Origin: Bacteriovoracaceae bacterium UBA4097
GTDB lineage: Bacteria > Bdellovibrionota > Bacteriovoracia > Bacteriovoracales > Bacteriovoracaceae
Length of the DNA stretch: 64,000 bases
Assembly: GCA_002381765.1 (NCBI GenBank)
Contig: DFXX01000037.1
Span: forward strand, 71,779 to 135,778
Direction: 5' to 3'
How positions within the stretch are numbered: position 1 is the first letter of the stretch; every line of letters starts with the position of its first letter. Both the position numbers and the translations under genes were made by a program. The notes below the pieces were generated by a model that searched no databases, was not told the origin of the DNA, and worked only from the letters and a program-made list of their open reading frames with translations. Below, piece by piece: positions 19,824 to 27,318 of this stretch.

Positions 19824-20315
19824 ATGAATGAAGACATAAATAGCAGTGCAAAGATTATTGGCTTTAGAGAATGGATCTCTCTTCCGGGATTAGATCTGCC
19901 GGCGGTTAAGGCCAAGGTAGATACTGGAGCAAAAACGTCAAGTCTTCACGCCTTCGATATTCGCATTGAGAAAGAGGGGAGAAAGAATTTTGTCTGCTTT
20001 AAGGTCCATCCTATGCAGAATGATTCAACTCTAGAAGTTCAATGTCGTGCTCAGCTCATCGACAAGAGGATTATTACCGATTCTGGGGGACATAAGGAGC
20101 AACGTTATGTGATTCGCTCTACCATGGTCTTAGGGGGAGTTAAAAAACGCATCGAAATCACCCTCTCAAATCGGGAGACCATGAGATATCGTATGCTCAT
20201 AGGTCGCTCCGCCCTGGATCAGTTTTATATAGACCCTTCCCAATCTTATTTGACTGGAAAGAGTGTAAAGGTGAAGAGATTTTTAAAAGAGCTTAAGTTG
20301 GTTTTGAAAAAGTAG
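19824..20315 (+). CDS. RimB/ATP-dependent zinc protease family protein (PF05618-like)
   Basis: A 163-residue protein of the family often named 'ATP-dependent zinc protease' (COG4067, RimB/RloA2), which has a retropepsin-like fold. The signature KAKVDTGAKTSSLHA with its DTG is at residues 30-44; IGFREWISLPGL precedes it and YRMLIGRSAL lies near the end, all as in the family. Members are often linked to RimK-type ligases, but no rimK is in view. Soluble, no signal peptide. Overlaps the convergent pterin dehydratase gene by 23 nt. The catalytic role of the family is poorly settled. Confidence 0.85.
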   Translation: MNEDINSSAKIIGFREWISLPGLDLPAVKAKVDTGAKTSSLHAFDIRIEKEGRKNFVCFKVHPMQNDSTLEVQCRAQLIDKRIITDSGGHKEQRYVIRSTMVLGGVKKRIEITLSNRETMRYRMLIGRSALDQFYIDPSQSYLTGKSVKVKRFLKELKLVLKK

Positions 20316-20643
20316 CAAAGGCCTCATCGATCTTGGCGGCTAGAATGAAATCATTTTCTACTAAATTATTATTGGCATGAGTCCAGATCTCGATATCGCA
20401 GTGACCCCATCCCAAATGAATTTCAGGATGATGCTTTTCTTCTTCTGCAATTCTGCCCACTTCATTGGCAAAGGCCAAAGCTTTCTTAAAATTCTTAAAC
20501 TTAAATTCCCTGGCCATACGAGTATCACCTTGGGTGAGTTGCCATTCTGCAGAAAGCAGCGCGAGCTTCTCTCTTTTTTCTTCCAGTGAAAGGGGAGGAA
20601 CATAACCTGAGCAAGGAAGGCACTTTTTATCTTTTAGATCCAT
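20293..20643 (-). CDS. phhB: Pterin-4a-carbinolamine dehydratase
   Basis: A 116-residue PCD/DCoH-family enzyme, which dehydrates 4a-hydroxytetrahydropterin during aromatic amino acid hydroxylation. It carries the family signature EEKHHPEIHLGW followed by VxIWTHxxNNLVExDF and LAAKID. An N-terminal CxxC (CLPCSG) is seen in many bacterial members. No phenylalanine hydroxylase is in the window. AGGAG sits about 8 nt before the ATG; the gene is divergent from ggt across 50 bp. Confidence 0.93.
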   Translation of the reverse strand: MDLKDKKCLPCSGYVPPLSLEEKREKLALLSAEWQLTQGDTRMAREFKFKNFKKALAFANEVGRIAEEEKHHPEIHLGWGHCDIEIWTHANNNLVENDFILAAKIDEAFATFSKPT

Positions 20644-20693
20644 TTTTTTTCTCCTAGACTCCTTTAGTATCTTTTATTTATCAGGAGTCGTAA

Positions 20694-22400
20694 ATGCGAG
20701 CTGTATTGTTACTCATCCTCTTCATCGGTTGTACCCACAAGGTCAAGATCGTTGCTCCCACCGTGCAAGAGCCCAGAGCAAGACATGAGGCAAAGGCAGC
20801 TTCTCAAATGGTGACTTCTCAAGGTGAGGCCACCACCAAGGCAGCCTTAAGAATGTTTAAGGAAGGGGGGAATATCATCGATGCCTTCGTTGCGGCCTCC
20901 TTTGCCATTTCGGTGGAGAGACCCCATTCAACTGGTATAGGGGGAGGTGGCTTTCTCATCTACTTCTCTAAAAAAGAAAATAAAGTTTATGCCTTCGACT
21001 TCCGTGAAATAGCACCCCTGCGCTCCACTAAAACGATGTATCTGAACGCCAAGGGCGATGCTCAACCCAAGCTCTCGCAAGATGGTGCCCTGGCCGTGGC
21101 CACTCCAGGACTTGTGCGTGGTCTTTATGAGCTTCATCAGAAATGGGGAAAGCTTCCTTGGAAGAGTACTGTAACACCTGCGATTGAACTCGCTCAAAAA
21201 GGCTTCCCTTTATACGATGCCCTTCATCTGGCGCTTGAGGCGAGACAAGATGTTCTAATGCACGATCCAGAAATGCGAAAAATTTTCTTCACTGATGAAG
21301 GCAAGGTTCCTCGACCAGGTACCATCATCCGTCAGGAAGATCTTGCCAAGACTTTAGAACTTATTGCAAGTCAGGGTGACAAAGGCTTCTATGATGGCAA
21401 GGTTGCTAAGGCTATTGTAAACACTGTTAGAAAAAGAAGAGGAATTATCACTCATCGCGATCTGAAGACTTATCAGATGAAAGAGCGTGAACCTGTGATG
21501 GGTGAGTTTAAGGGACTCAAGGTCTTCTCTATGCCTCCACCAAGTTCAGGTGGAGTTCACGTGATTCAGATTCTAAAAATGCTTGAGCCTCACAATATAG
21601 CCAAGTTTGGCCCGCAATCCACCCAGGCCGTGCATCTCACCGCCCAATCTATGCAAAGGGCCTTTATGGACCGGGCCCTTTATCTAGGAGACCCTGATTT
21701 TAATAATATCCCAACCAAAGAATTATTAGATGAGGGCTATCTGAGTGAGCTTTCCCAAAAAATCGATACTTCGGAAGCCATCAAGGCCAATAAGCTCAAG
21801 GCCGTAAAACTTCCCTATGAGTCCGATGACACCACTCACTTCACCATCGCCGATGAGCATGGAAATCTTGTGGCCTCGACTCAAACCATTAATGGATGGT
21901 TCGGATCTGGCGTCATTGCTAAAGGTACCGGCATTGTCTTGAATAACGAGATGGATGACTTCGCTCAGAAAGTGGGAGAGCTCAATCTCTTTGGGGCCGT
22001 GGGTGGTAAATATAATTTAGTTCAGCCAAGGAAGCGTCCGCTTTCAAGTATGTCACCCACTATCATCACGAAAGATGGTGAGCCCGTTCTCGCCCTTGGT
22101 TCTCCTTCCGGAACTCGCATTATTACCTGTGTAGCTCAGACTATTCTCAATGTGGTTGAGTTCAATATGCCTCTGTATGAAGCCGTGGCCGCCACTCGAA
22201 TCCATCAGCAGTGGCAACCCGATATCTTAAAGATCGAAGAGCCATATCTCAGCTCAAAAGTTGAGAAGGCCCTAAAAGAGAAAGGTCATGAAGTGGTTCG
22301 TGGAAAGCTTGGTTGCTCTATTCAGGCCATTAAAAAAGAGAAGAAGAAGTGGGTGGGTGTGAGTGATCCGCGTGGGGAAGGGATGGCGCTGGGTCGTTAA
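20694..22400 (+). CDS. ggt: Gamma-glutamyltransferase, lipoprotein form
   Basis: A 568-residue N-terminal-nucleophile hydrolase that cleaves gamma-glutamyl bonds such as glutathione outside the cytoplasm. A short leader with a lipobox-like LFIGC (Cys13) suggests lipid anchoring instead of a free periplasmic enzyme. The large subunit shows GEATTKAAL and STGIGGGGF; autoprocessing should occur before Thr380 (DD|TTHFTIAD); the small subunit includes SSMSPTI and GSPSGTRI. SD AGGAG, 7 nt spacing. Its last 49 bp reappear in decayed form at 23676, flanking a small insertion. Confidence 0.94.
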   Translation: MRAVLLLILFIGCTHKVKIVAPTVQEPRARHEAKAASQMVTSQGEATTKAALRMFKEGGNIIDAFVAASFAISVERPHSTGIGGGGFLIYFSKKENKVYAFDFREIAPLRSTKTMYLNAKGDAQPKLSQDGALAVATPGLVRGLYELHQKWGKLPWKSTVTPAIELAQKGFPLYDALHLALEARQDVLMHDPEMRKIFFTDEGKVPRPGTIIRQEDLAKTLELIASQGDKGFYDGKVAKAIVNTVRKRRGIITHRDLKTYQMKEREPVMGEFKGLKVFSMPPPSSGGVHVIQILKMLEPHNIAKFGPQSTQAVHLTAQSMQRAFMDRALYLGDPDFNNIPTKELLDEGYLSELSQKIDTSEAIKANKLKAVKLPYESDDTTHFTIADEHGNLVASTQTINGWFGSGVIAKGTGIVLNNEMDDFAQKVGELNLFGAVGGKYNLVQPRKRPLSSMSPTIITKDGEPVLALGSPSGTRIITCVAQTILNVVEFNMPLYEAVAATRIHQQWQPDILKIEEPYLSSKVEKALKEKGHEVVRGKLGCSIQAIKKEKKKWVGVSDPRGEGMALGR

Positions 22401-22439
22401 TCAGAATGAAACAAATAGCTGGCCAATAAAAGCCAGCTA
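22352..22439 (+). repeat. Direct repeat A: ggt 3' end plus terminator hairpin
   Basis: The last 49 nt of ggt, a 15-nt spacer and the hairpin TAGCTGGC / GCCAGCTA (22416-22423, 22432-22439). Shared with repeat B at 23676: CGTGGGGAAGG, GTCGTTAA and TAGCTGGCC match exactly, and the distance from the stop to the hairpin is identical. The hairpin probably terminates ggt and, on the other strand, the small lipoprotein gene. Confidence 0.65.
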
Positions 22440-22459
22440 TTAAAAATTTTACCTTGTAA

Positions 22460-22717
22460 TCATTTACGGCACTTCACTAATAGCTTTATTTCCGATGAAG
22501 TATTGCCATTGAATCCAGAAGTTTGTGAACTGGTATTTATGATTTTATAAGGGCCATTGCAAACCTCGCGAGCCTTCTCATAGCAATCTTCGATTGAATG
22601 ACATGAAATGAGCTGGTTCACTGTTCCATCTGGTCCAATTATTGTTTTTGCAGTTGCACATCCCAGCAAACAAACAAAACTTAACAATAGTCCTATTTCT
22701 ATTGAGCGATTGATCAC
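22460..22717 (-). CDS. Small lipoprotein of unknown function
   Basis: An 85-residue protein with a type II signal peptide: hydrophobic run, then lipobox CLLGC (Cys20). The mature part is about 65 residues with four further cysteines (SCHSIEDCYEK, EVCNGPYK, VKCRK) likely forming two disulfides. It is accessory-looking: it sits directly after the ggt terminator in the opposite orientation. I recall similar Cys-rich lipoproteins scattered in other proteobacteria but cannot name a function. Confidence 0.7.
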   Translation of the reverse strand: MINRSIEIGLLLSFVCLLGCATAKTIIGPDGTVNQLISCHSIEDCYEKAREVCNGPYKIINTSSQTSGFNGNTSSEIKLLVKCRK

Positions 22718-22852
22718 TTTGTCTCCTGATTAACTTATATAATTTAAGAGAGATATTACTGAGCCGTTGGAAAGTAATCAACTTTTTAGTGCTAAAATTT
22801 CATTCAATGTTTAATGATACTTCTTCTATCATTGAACTGTTTTAGATTATGG

Positions 22853-23083
22853 ATGGTTGCGGAACCACCATCGTATTCAAAAGCTAAGATTAAAAAGATC
22901 AAAGCAGGACTTGGAATAAGCCAATCCGTTTTGGCATCCATTTTTGGGGTAACTATTTCAGCAGTTCAACACTGGGAACAAGGTTTAAGATCAATGCCGG
23001 CCCCAGCTTGTAGGCTCTTAAACATGATCGAAAAAGACCCCGAAACAGTTATGAATCTTATATCAAATAGCAAAGCGTCTTAA
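22853..23083 (+). CDS. Orphan HTH protein, NadS/HigA-type antitoxin-like, N-terminally short
   Basis: A Cro/C1-type helix-turn-helix protein of about 76 residues from ATG 22853 (an ATG at 22814 adds 13 odd residues). The core KIKKIKAGLGISQSVLASIFGV, SAVQHWEQG and PAPACRLLNMIEKDPE is the C-terminal two-thirds of NadS-family antitoxins of RelE/HigB toxins. The usual 25-30 residue N-terminal lead is missing, and no toxin gene precedes it. No Shine-Dalgarno is seen. Probably a remnant or solitary regulator. Confidence 0.65.
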   Translation: MVAEPPSYSKAKIKKIKAGLGISQSVLASIFGVTISAVQHWEQGLRSMPAPACRLLNMIEKDPETVMNLISNSKAS

Positions 23084-23138
23084 AAAGCCTTCATCTTTGT
23101 CGTATTGGGAACAGAGTTGGTGCTTTCCTAAAACAATC

Positions 23139-23237
23139 TTATTTTTTAGAATCGTCAGTCTGATTATTTCTTTGTGCTTGCTCGGGTATAAGGATCTTAA
23201 GCAGAATGGGAAAAAGTAAGAGAGTAAAAACTTTCAT
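23139..23237 (-). CDS. Small hydrophobic peptide, translationally coupled
   Basis: A 32-residue reading frame beginning MKVFTLLLFPILLKIL and ending in a charged, polar tail (QTDDSKK). Its ATG overlaps the stop of the upstream secreted-protein gene as TGATG, a typical coupling arrangement. The first 17 residues could form a short membrane helix or signal. Nothing else competes for this strand. Too short for family assignment; the coupling is the main support. Confidence 0.45.
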   Translation of the reverse strand: MKVFTLLLFPILLKILIPEQAQRNNQTDDSKK

Positions 23238-23602
23238 CAGTGTTTTGTAGCTGTTATCTTCAAGCTGAAAAGATCATCTTTCGTTGCACTAGTTAGAGTA
23301 GCTTCTTGACCATATGACGTAATGACTTTTGGGGAAGCTACAATGTTATTAGAAGAATCAAAGAAATGTCCTTCAATTTCGACTTCGTTTTTATGATTTT
23401 CAGAAACTTTCATTTTAAATTTAAAGGGATTCCCACCTTCAGAAGGCATAATAAATTCTTTTCCAAGTGTCGCAATGGCTTCAGTATGATTAACCTTGGT
23501 TATTGCACCTTTTTTATAAGAGCTGGCAAAGCTTAGTTTAATTTCCACAGCATAAGATGAGTAACTTAAAAACAATCCTAATAGAATGGTAAAGAATTTC
23601 AT
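23237..23602 (-). CDS. Secreted beta-rich protein of unknown function
   Basis: A 121-residue protein with a Sec signal peptide (MKFFTILLGLFLSYSSYA, cleavage near 18). The mature part is beta-rich and ends SPKVITSYGQEATL...FSLKITATKH. That 'P-x-hydrophobic-x-T-x-x-G-Q-x-A' pattern followed by a last strand resembles the final part of secretin-like domains and their soluble relatives; this is weak inference. Stop codon overlaps the start of the 32-residue frame. Accessory strip gene flanked by the two ggt-end repeats. Confidence 0.65.
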   Translation of the reverse strand: MKFFTILLGLFLSYSSYAVEIKLSFASSYKKGAITKVNHTEAIATLGKEFIMPSEGGNPFKFKMKVSENHKNEVEIEGHFFDSSNNIVASPKVITSYGQEATLTSATKDDLFSLKITATKH

Positions 23603-23675
23603 CTAGCTTCCCTTTTAAATATCTATTTAAATAGTTTTGAAGCTTCTTGAGAATATGTCAAATGGTTTAGATCCA

Positions 23676-23760
23676 GGTGGGTTGATGTGGTTCCGTGGGG
23701 AAGGTTTAAATTAAGTCGTTAAAAAAGTTTAAACAAGTAGCTGGCCTTTGAAGCCAGCTA
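23676..23760 (+). repeat. Direct repeat B: decayed copy of ggt 3' end plus hairpin
   Basis: Matches repeat A (22352-22439) over 47 of 49 positions in length with scattered substitutions: GGTGGGT, CGTGGGGAAGG, GTCGTTAA, then exactly 15 nt to TAGCTGGCC and the second arm GCCAGCTA (23753-23760). The coding sense is lost. The hairpin could also terminate the leftward gene ending at 23797 because a T-rich tract follows it on that strand. Confidence 0.6.
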
Positions 23761-23796
23761 CTCTTCTGCGATTGTTTTCGCTGTTTGTATTTTTAC

Positions 23797-24804
23797 CTAG
23801 TTCTTTTGATGCTCACAATCAAAGTATAATCGATTGAAAGAGTACGCTGCTATATTTCCAGAAGTCGGATCGTATCCTCCCTGAAATACATTTTTATAAC
23901 AAGACTTTTCTCTTCCTCGGCCAGATGTTTGAATTATTCCTGACTGAACATTTTCAAAACTTTGAAACCAATTCAAAGACTGCGCAGGGAAGATGGCCTT
24001 GCGAATCTGTGATTTACAAACTTCAAGAGAAAAAACGGTTCCAACAGGTAAGCTCCCCTGATTGGCACCAGGCTCTATTCTACTGTTCCTATTAATTTCG
24101 ATTGTAAACTCATTGTTAACTACTACTGTATAATTCATTGTAAAATCAAAACTACATTCATTTTCCGAATAACCACGTGTACTTGATGGTTTGCAAATTA
24201 GGTTTTCATCTTTCTTTTCCCAACGCCCCACATTTCCATAGATATTTACTGGTTCGCAAAGATCAATTTTATTAAGTAATACCTCTAAGGAATTAACATC
24301 TCCCTGTCTGAGTATAATAGGTTTTTGACTGACTAATTCATTTGATATGATAATCCCATAGATTTCATTCAAAAGTTTGTTTGAATAAAAATAATTAGTA
24401 TCATCGAGGTTAGACCACCAGTAAACTTCATGTATAATCTGCCTATATTTCTCTTCCATCCCTAATGAGTTCCATCCATCCTCTCCGCAATAAATCTGAA
24501 TTTTATTTTTATTGGGCTGACCACAAGCAAGAGCATTTTCTGTGTTGGGACAGTTTTTAATAGGGTTGGCCATTATTTCAATTTTAAAATTCGGATTCTT
24601 TGAAGGATTCATAACAAATTGTAAATTTGTCCATTCCGGATAATTTTGTAAAATTTCGGGATCATTATTTATAGTTTTAACAATATTCTCAAAATAAATA
24701 GCCACTTGTGATTTGCAAATATGTCCACCACCGCCGGCTTCATTACCGGCAATTCCGCTGATGGCAAAAATGAAACTGATCAAAAAAGCGCATAACATTT
24801 TCAT
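23797..24804 (-). CDS. Secreted protein of unknown function, partner of TIGR02147 regulator
   Basis: A 335-residue protein with signal peptide (MKMLCAFLISFIFAISGIAG) and the NEAGGGGHIC start of the mature chain, a Gly-rich motif common in secreted proteins of this lineage. Residues about 124-145 read IIHEVYWWSNLDD, where a His-Glu pair sits in a helix, as in truncated metallopeptidase-like sites; there is no complete HExxH. Ten cysteines suggest disulfides. It starts 10 nt after the regulator stop and is surely co-transcribed. No family recognised. Confidence 0.7.
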   Translation of the reverse strand: MKMLCAFLISFIFAISGIAGNEAGGGGHICKSQVAIYFENIVKTINNDPEILQNYPEWTNLQFVMNPSKNPNFKIEIMANPIKNCPNTENALACGQPNKNKIQIYCGEDGWNSLGMEEKYRQIIHEVYWWSNLDDTNYFYSNKLLNEIYGIIISNELVSQKPIILRQGDVNSLEVLLNKIDLCEPVNIYGNVGRWEKKDENLICKPSSTRGYSENECSFDFTMNYTVVVNNEFTIEINRNSRIEPGANQGSLPVGTVFSLEVCKSQIRKAIFPAQSLNWFQSFENVQSGIIQTSGRGREKSCYKNVFQGGYDPTSGNIAAYSFNRLYFDCEHQKN

Positions 24805-24814
24805 AATAACTCCT

Positions 24815-25549
24815 CTAATTTTCTATTTCTGTAACTGGATATAATTGAACGGTTAAATGGAAAACTGAATCATTGTTTCCGTCTTCTAAGAAAGCACAAA
24901 GCTCGCGTCTAAAATCCTTAATCTTCTCTTTTGCCAGCAGCAGTTTCTTTGAATCCGCTGCAATAGTAATTGAAGTAATATCCTTCCGATCCTGGGGGCA
25001 ATTATCCACAGCTTGAAGGGCTTTCTTGATTACTTGTCGTTGATACTCTTTATGAGCAGCTGAAGTAACCCCTTCAGAATAATTTGAATAGAAGCCTTCT
25101 GATTTTTTTAGTTTCCCATCAATTTCTCTTAACATGCCTAAGCGCTTGAGACGCTCTAAAGCACTTTTGGCCTGATAGGGCTCAATCCCAAGCTTTCTCG
25201 CAATCCATTGAGAATCAGATTTGAAATTTTTGAGTAAGGTGAGATCAAGAATGGCGTAATGATACCAATCAGAAATCATAGTAAAGGTATCTAATTCAAT
25301 CGCTAAAAAATTCTTTTCCTTGTCTTTGTTTTGCCATTCTAAACCAATCCTTCCCATCAAAACTTGCATCTTAGCTTCAGATACTTGCTTTTTCCCAGAG
25401 AGAATGCGGCTAAGAGTTGAAGAGTCTATCTCCAGATGAGTTGCGAATGAACGGATCGAATATCGTTCGTTTACTCTCAACCGTCGGGCAAATTCTTCTT
25501 GCAGTTTTAGACGGAATTCAAAATTTAAATATTCGCAGGATTTTTGCAT
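24815..25549 (-). CDS. TIGR02147 family (DUF4423) transcriptional regulator-like protein
   Basis: A 244-residue protein of the TIGR02147 group, largely confined to Fibrobacteres and Bdellovibrionota. Residues 25-65 form a helix-turn-helix (YSIRSFATHLEIDSSTLSRILSGKK); the middle is a winged-helix-like DUF4423 region (LGIEPYQAKSALERLKRLGML); the end has ITIAADSKKLLLAKEKIKDFRREL, the family's most conserved part. It is followed 10 nt on by a secreted-protein gene, which it probably controls. A promoter-like pair immediately upstream would give a leaderless message. Confidence 0.85.
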   Translation of the reverse strand: MQKSCEYLNFEFRLKLQEEFARRLRVNERYSIRSFATHLEIDSSTLSRILSGKKQVSEAKMQVLMGRIGLEWQNKDKEKNFLAIELDTFTMISDWYHYAILDLTLLKNFKSDSQWIARKLGIEPYQAKSALERLKRLGMLREIDGKLKKSEGFYSNYSEGVTSAAHKEYQRQVIKKALQAVDNCPQDRKDITSITIAADSKKLLLAKEKIKDFRRELCAFLEDGNNDSVFHLTVQLYPVTEIEN

Positions 25550-25555
25550 GCATGG

Positions 25556-25584
25556 CTTATAACATCGACGACAAGATTTTTGAA
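25556..25584 (-). promoter_or_regulatory. Candidate promoter for the TIGR02147 operon
   Basis: On the minus strand TTCAAA (25584-25579) and TATAAG (25561-25556), 17-bp spacer. The -10 ends 7 nt before the ATG at 25549, with no Shine-Dalgarno, so the message would be leaderless. Confidence 0.4.
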
Positions 25585-25820
25585 TTTATTGACCGCAAAG
25601 TGCGACCTATATTGATCATGCTATGAATCTTTTATATAGTTCATAAATAAGTCGTGGCAAGATAGTTAGTGTCCAATTTCTATAGGTTTTGCTGGATTTT
25701 TAGGTTGGCATTACTTTTAACAGCACTTCTGTAGCATCAGAATTGAGAACAGAAGGAGAGTATCACGAGTCACTCTTCGTAAAAACAAGTGGTTGATAAC
25801 GTCTTCCGCCTTTTCTTAGC

Positions 25821-25847
25821 TTTGAGATGCCAAAGTGGCATCTCAAA
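25821..25847. repeat. Perfect 12-bp inverted repeat with 3-nt loop
   Basis: TTTGAGATGCCA (25821-25832), loop AAG, TGGCATCTCAAA (25836-25847). No T-run follows on either strand, so it is not a typical terminator; it could be part of a structured RNA or an operator. Confidence 0.7.
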
Positions 25848-26027
25848 CAGTGAACTGCATACGCTGTCTTCTTTTATATAATAGGAGAACGTAGCTTCCT
25901 TAATAAAAGATTCTGCTATACTTATTACATGGGGAAGGCGATCGATTTCATTTTTGAAAAAAGATAATATCCAGCTCGAAAATCAGCTTTTCCAGAGTCA
26001 TCACGTCGGCATGATTATAAATAATGA

Positions 26028-26050
26028 AAACCCCTCATGTTGAGGGGTTT
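26028..26050 (-). terminator. Intrinsic terminator, leftward
   Basis: Perfect 10-bp stem AAACCCCTCA / TGAGGGGTTT with loop TGT. On the minus strand it is followed by TTCATTATTTAT after the TTT of the stem. It lies 76 nt beyond the stop of the secreted-protein gene at 26126. Confidence 0.75.
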
Positions 26051-26125
26051 AAAGCGCTGAAAATTCCCCGGAGGTCCAACAAACCCGAATTTGGGGGAGA
26101 TGTTGCGAATTTCCGCTGTTTGTAT

Positions 26126-26827
26126 TTATAGTAATAACGCTTTGAGCTTTGCCACGAGATCCTGGGACAAATCAATTTCTTTGGTCCTCGCCTTCTTGAG
26201 TTCAGAACAATTCAGCTGCTTCCCATTTTTGTTTGTAAGCTCTTTTCTAAGTTTATTATCAGCAGTTTCGGCCTGTCTCTCTAGATCATTAATTTGTTCA
26301 ATTCCCGGTCTTGTTATCAATCCCGCATCTGACATTTGCTTAACCAAATTAATTGCCATTATTGTTTCGATTAAAGTCTGCTTATTCTTAGTGGTTTCGT
26401 TTATATAGTTCCAAAATTTTTCCATGGCCAAGGAATGAGTTTTCTTGCTCCAGTCGTAATACTTTAACCCGTAAATCAAACCCCTAAAAAAGTTGTAGTT
26501 TGAAAAGCTATCTTCACAATATTCAACAGCGATTGGTTTATCATTTGGATTAGTACAACTCTCTGATTCACGAACTGATTGTAAAAGGTTGAATTTTCCT
26601 CCCAACTTGGTCTCATCGTACTTCATTAAAAGATCGACGGCATTCTTCTCGTTTTTAACAAAACGAATATTGTGATTGTTCTTGTCTTTTTTTAGGGCTT
26701 CTTCATCCTCAAAAAAAGCTTTCTCTAAGACCTCTTCCTTATGCTGGTTACATTCCTTAAGAGAAGGACTTTGGGCAAAAAGTGAAAAAGAAAAGAAGGC
26801 CAAAAAGAGATACTTAAAATTGTGCAT
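26126..26827 (-). CDS. Secreted helical protein of unknown function
   Basis: From the ATG at 26827 (AGGAA, 9 nt upstream) the product has 233 residues with signal peptide MHNFKYLFLAFFSFSLFA and cleavage at FAQS. A longer frame from 26854 adds nine polar residues before the signal and is less likely. The mature part is rich in Lys, Glu and Asn, mostly helical, with four cysteines. No family recognised. It lies in the accessory strip, is followed by a leftward terminator and shares its immediate 3' flank with the gene at 23797. Confidence 0.7.
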   Translation of the reverse strand: MHNFKYLFLAFFSFSLFAQSPSLKECNQHKEEVLEKAFFEDEEALKKDKNNHNIRFVKNEKNAVDLLMKYDETKLGGKFNLLQSVRESESCTNPNDKPIAVEYCEDSFSNYNFFRGLIYGLKYYDWSKKTHSLAMEKFWNYINETTKNKQTLIETIMAINLVKQMSDAGLITRPGIEQINDLERQAETADNKLRKELTNKNGKQLNCSELKKARTKEIDLSQDLVAKLKALLL

Positions 26828-26919
26828 AATCTTTTTTTCCTGATTTGTGATCAAAGGAATCGGATGAATTTATTGGGAAGGATTCTGCCCAACACTAAAA
26901 GTATTGGGCAGCAAAGAAT

Positions 26920-27318
26920 TTACATAAGTGAAGTAGGAGCAGAGAAATCACGATCCATAATAGTCTTACGTTTATCGGCCTTAGCGTTCTCAATTGCTTT
27001 AAGACAAACGGTTTGAACTCTTACCGTTAACTGATCTATCGCCTGAGAAGATGTCGAAAGACCGGCCTCTTCCTTAATGAGCTTCTTCACTTTTGACGCA
27101 ACAACTAATGATTCTTCGATATTTGAATTCTCGACATAGAGATTGAAGTCCTTGCCCATAACAGTCTTGCGACCTAGCTTCTGAGCGTGGGCAATAGCGT
27201 CACGACAAGCTTTTACAATATCAGCATTAAGCGGTTCGAAAAAACCTGTGGATGTATTGCAGTCTGCTTTATCCTTGATGAATTTTTTAACTTTAGAGAT
27301 AACGATCAAGCTTTCCAT
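26920..27318 (-). CDS. Bacterial doublet histone-fold protein
   Basis: A 132-residue basic protein made of two tandem histone-fold-like units in identical register: residues 8-58 and 75-125, each 51 long. Both start SKVKK-x-IK, contain a long central helix with a shared Cys, and end in R-K-T-x-M-x-x-D-F, the loop-2 R-x-T-like signature of archaeal and bacterial histones. Bdellovibrio bacteriovorus is known to have a singlet histone as a major chromatin protein; end-to-end doublets are known in prokaryotic surveys. A covalent histone dimer acting on DNA is the inferred role. AAGGAG lies 7 nt upstream. Confidence 0.78.
   Translation of the reverse strand: MESLIVISKVKKFIKDKADCNTSTGFFEPLNADIVKACRDAIAHAQKLGRKTVMGKDFNLYVENSNIEESLVVASKVKKLIKEEAGLSTSSQAIDQLTVRVQTVCLKAIENAKADKRKTIMDRDFSAPTSLM

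Larger units (their letters stand above)
25550..26125. other. Gene-free 576-bp stretch
   Basis: No frame longer than about 30 codons with a plausible start is seen on either strand. It holds a promoter-like pair for the leftward regulator, a perfect 12-bp inverted repeat (25821-25847), a TATACT box (25917-25922) after AGGAG (25883-25887), and a terminator-like hairpin (26028-26050). Its hairpins and lack of coding suggest an RNA gene or remnants of mobile DNA; I cannot assign one. Confidence 0.6.

Noticed and set aside
25930..25968. 12-codon frame MGKAIDFIFEKR after a -10-like box
   Set aside because: Too short, no Shine-Dalgarno and no overlap with another gene to support translation.
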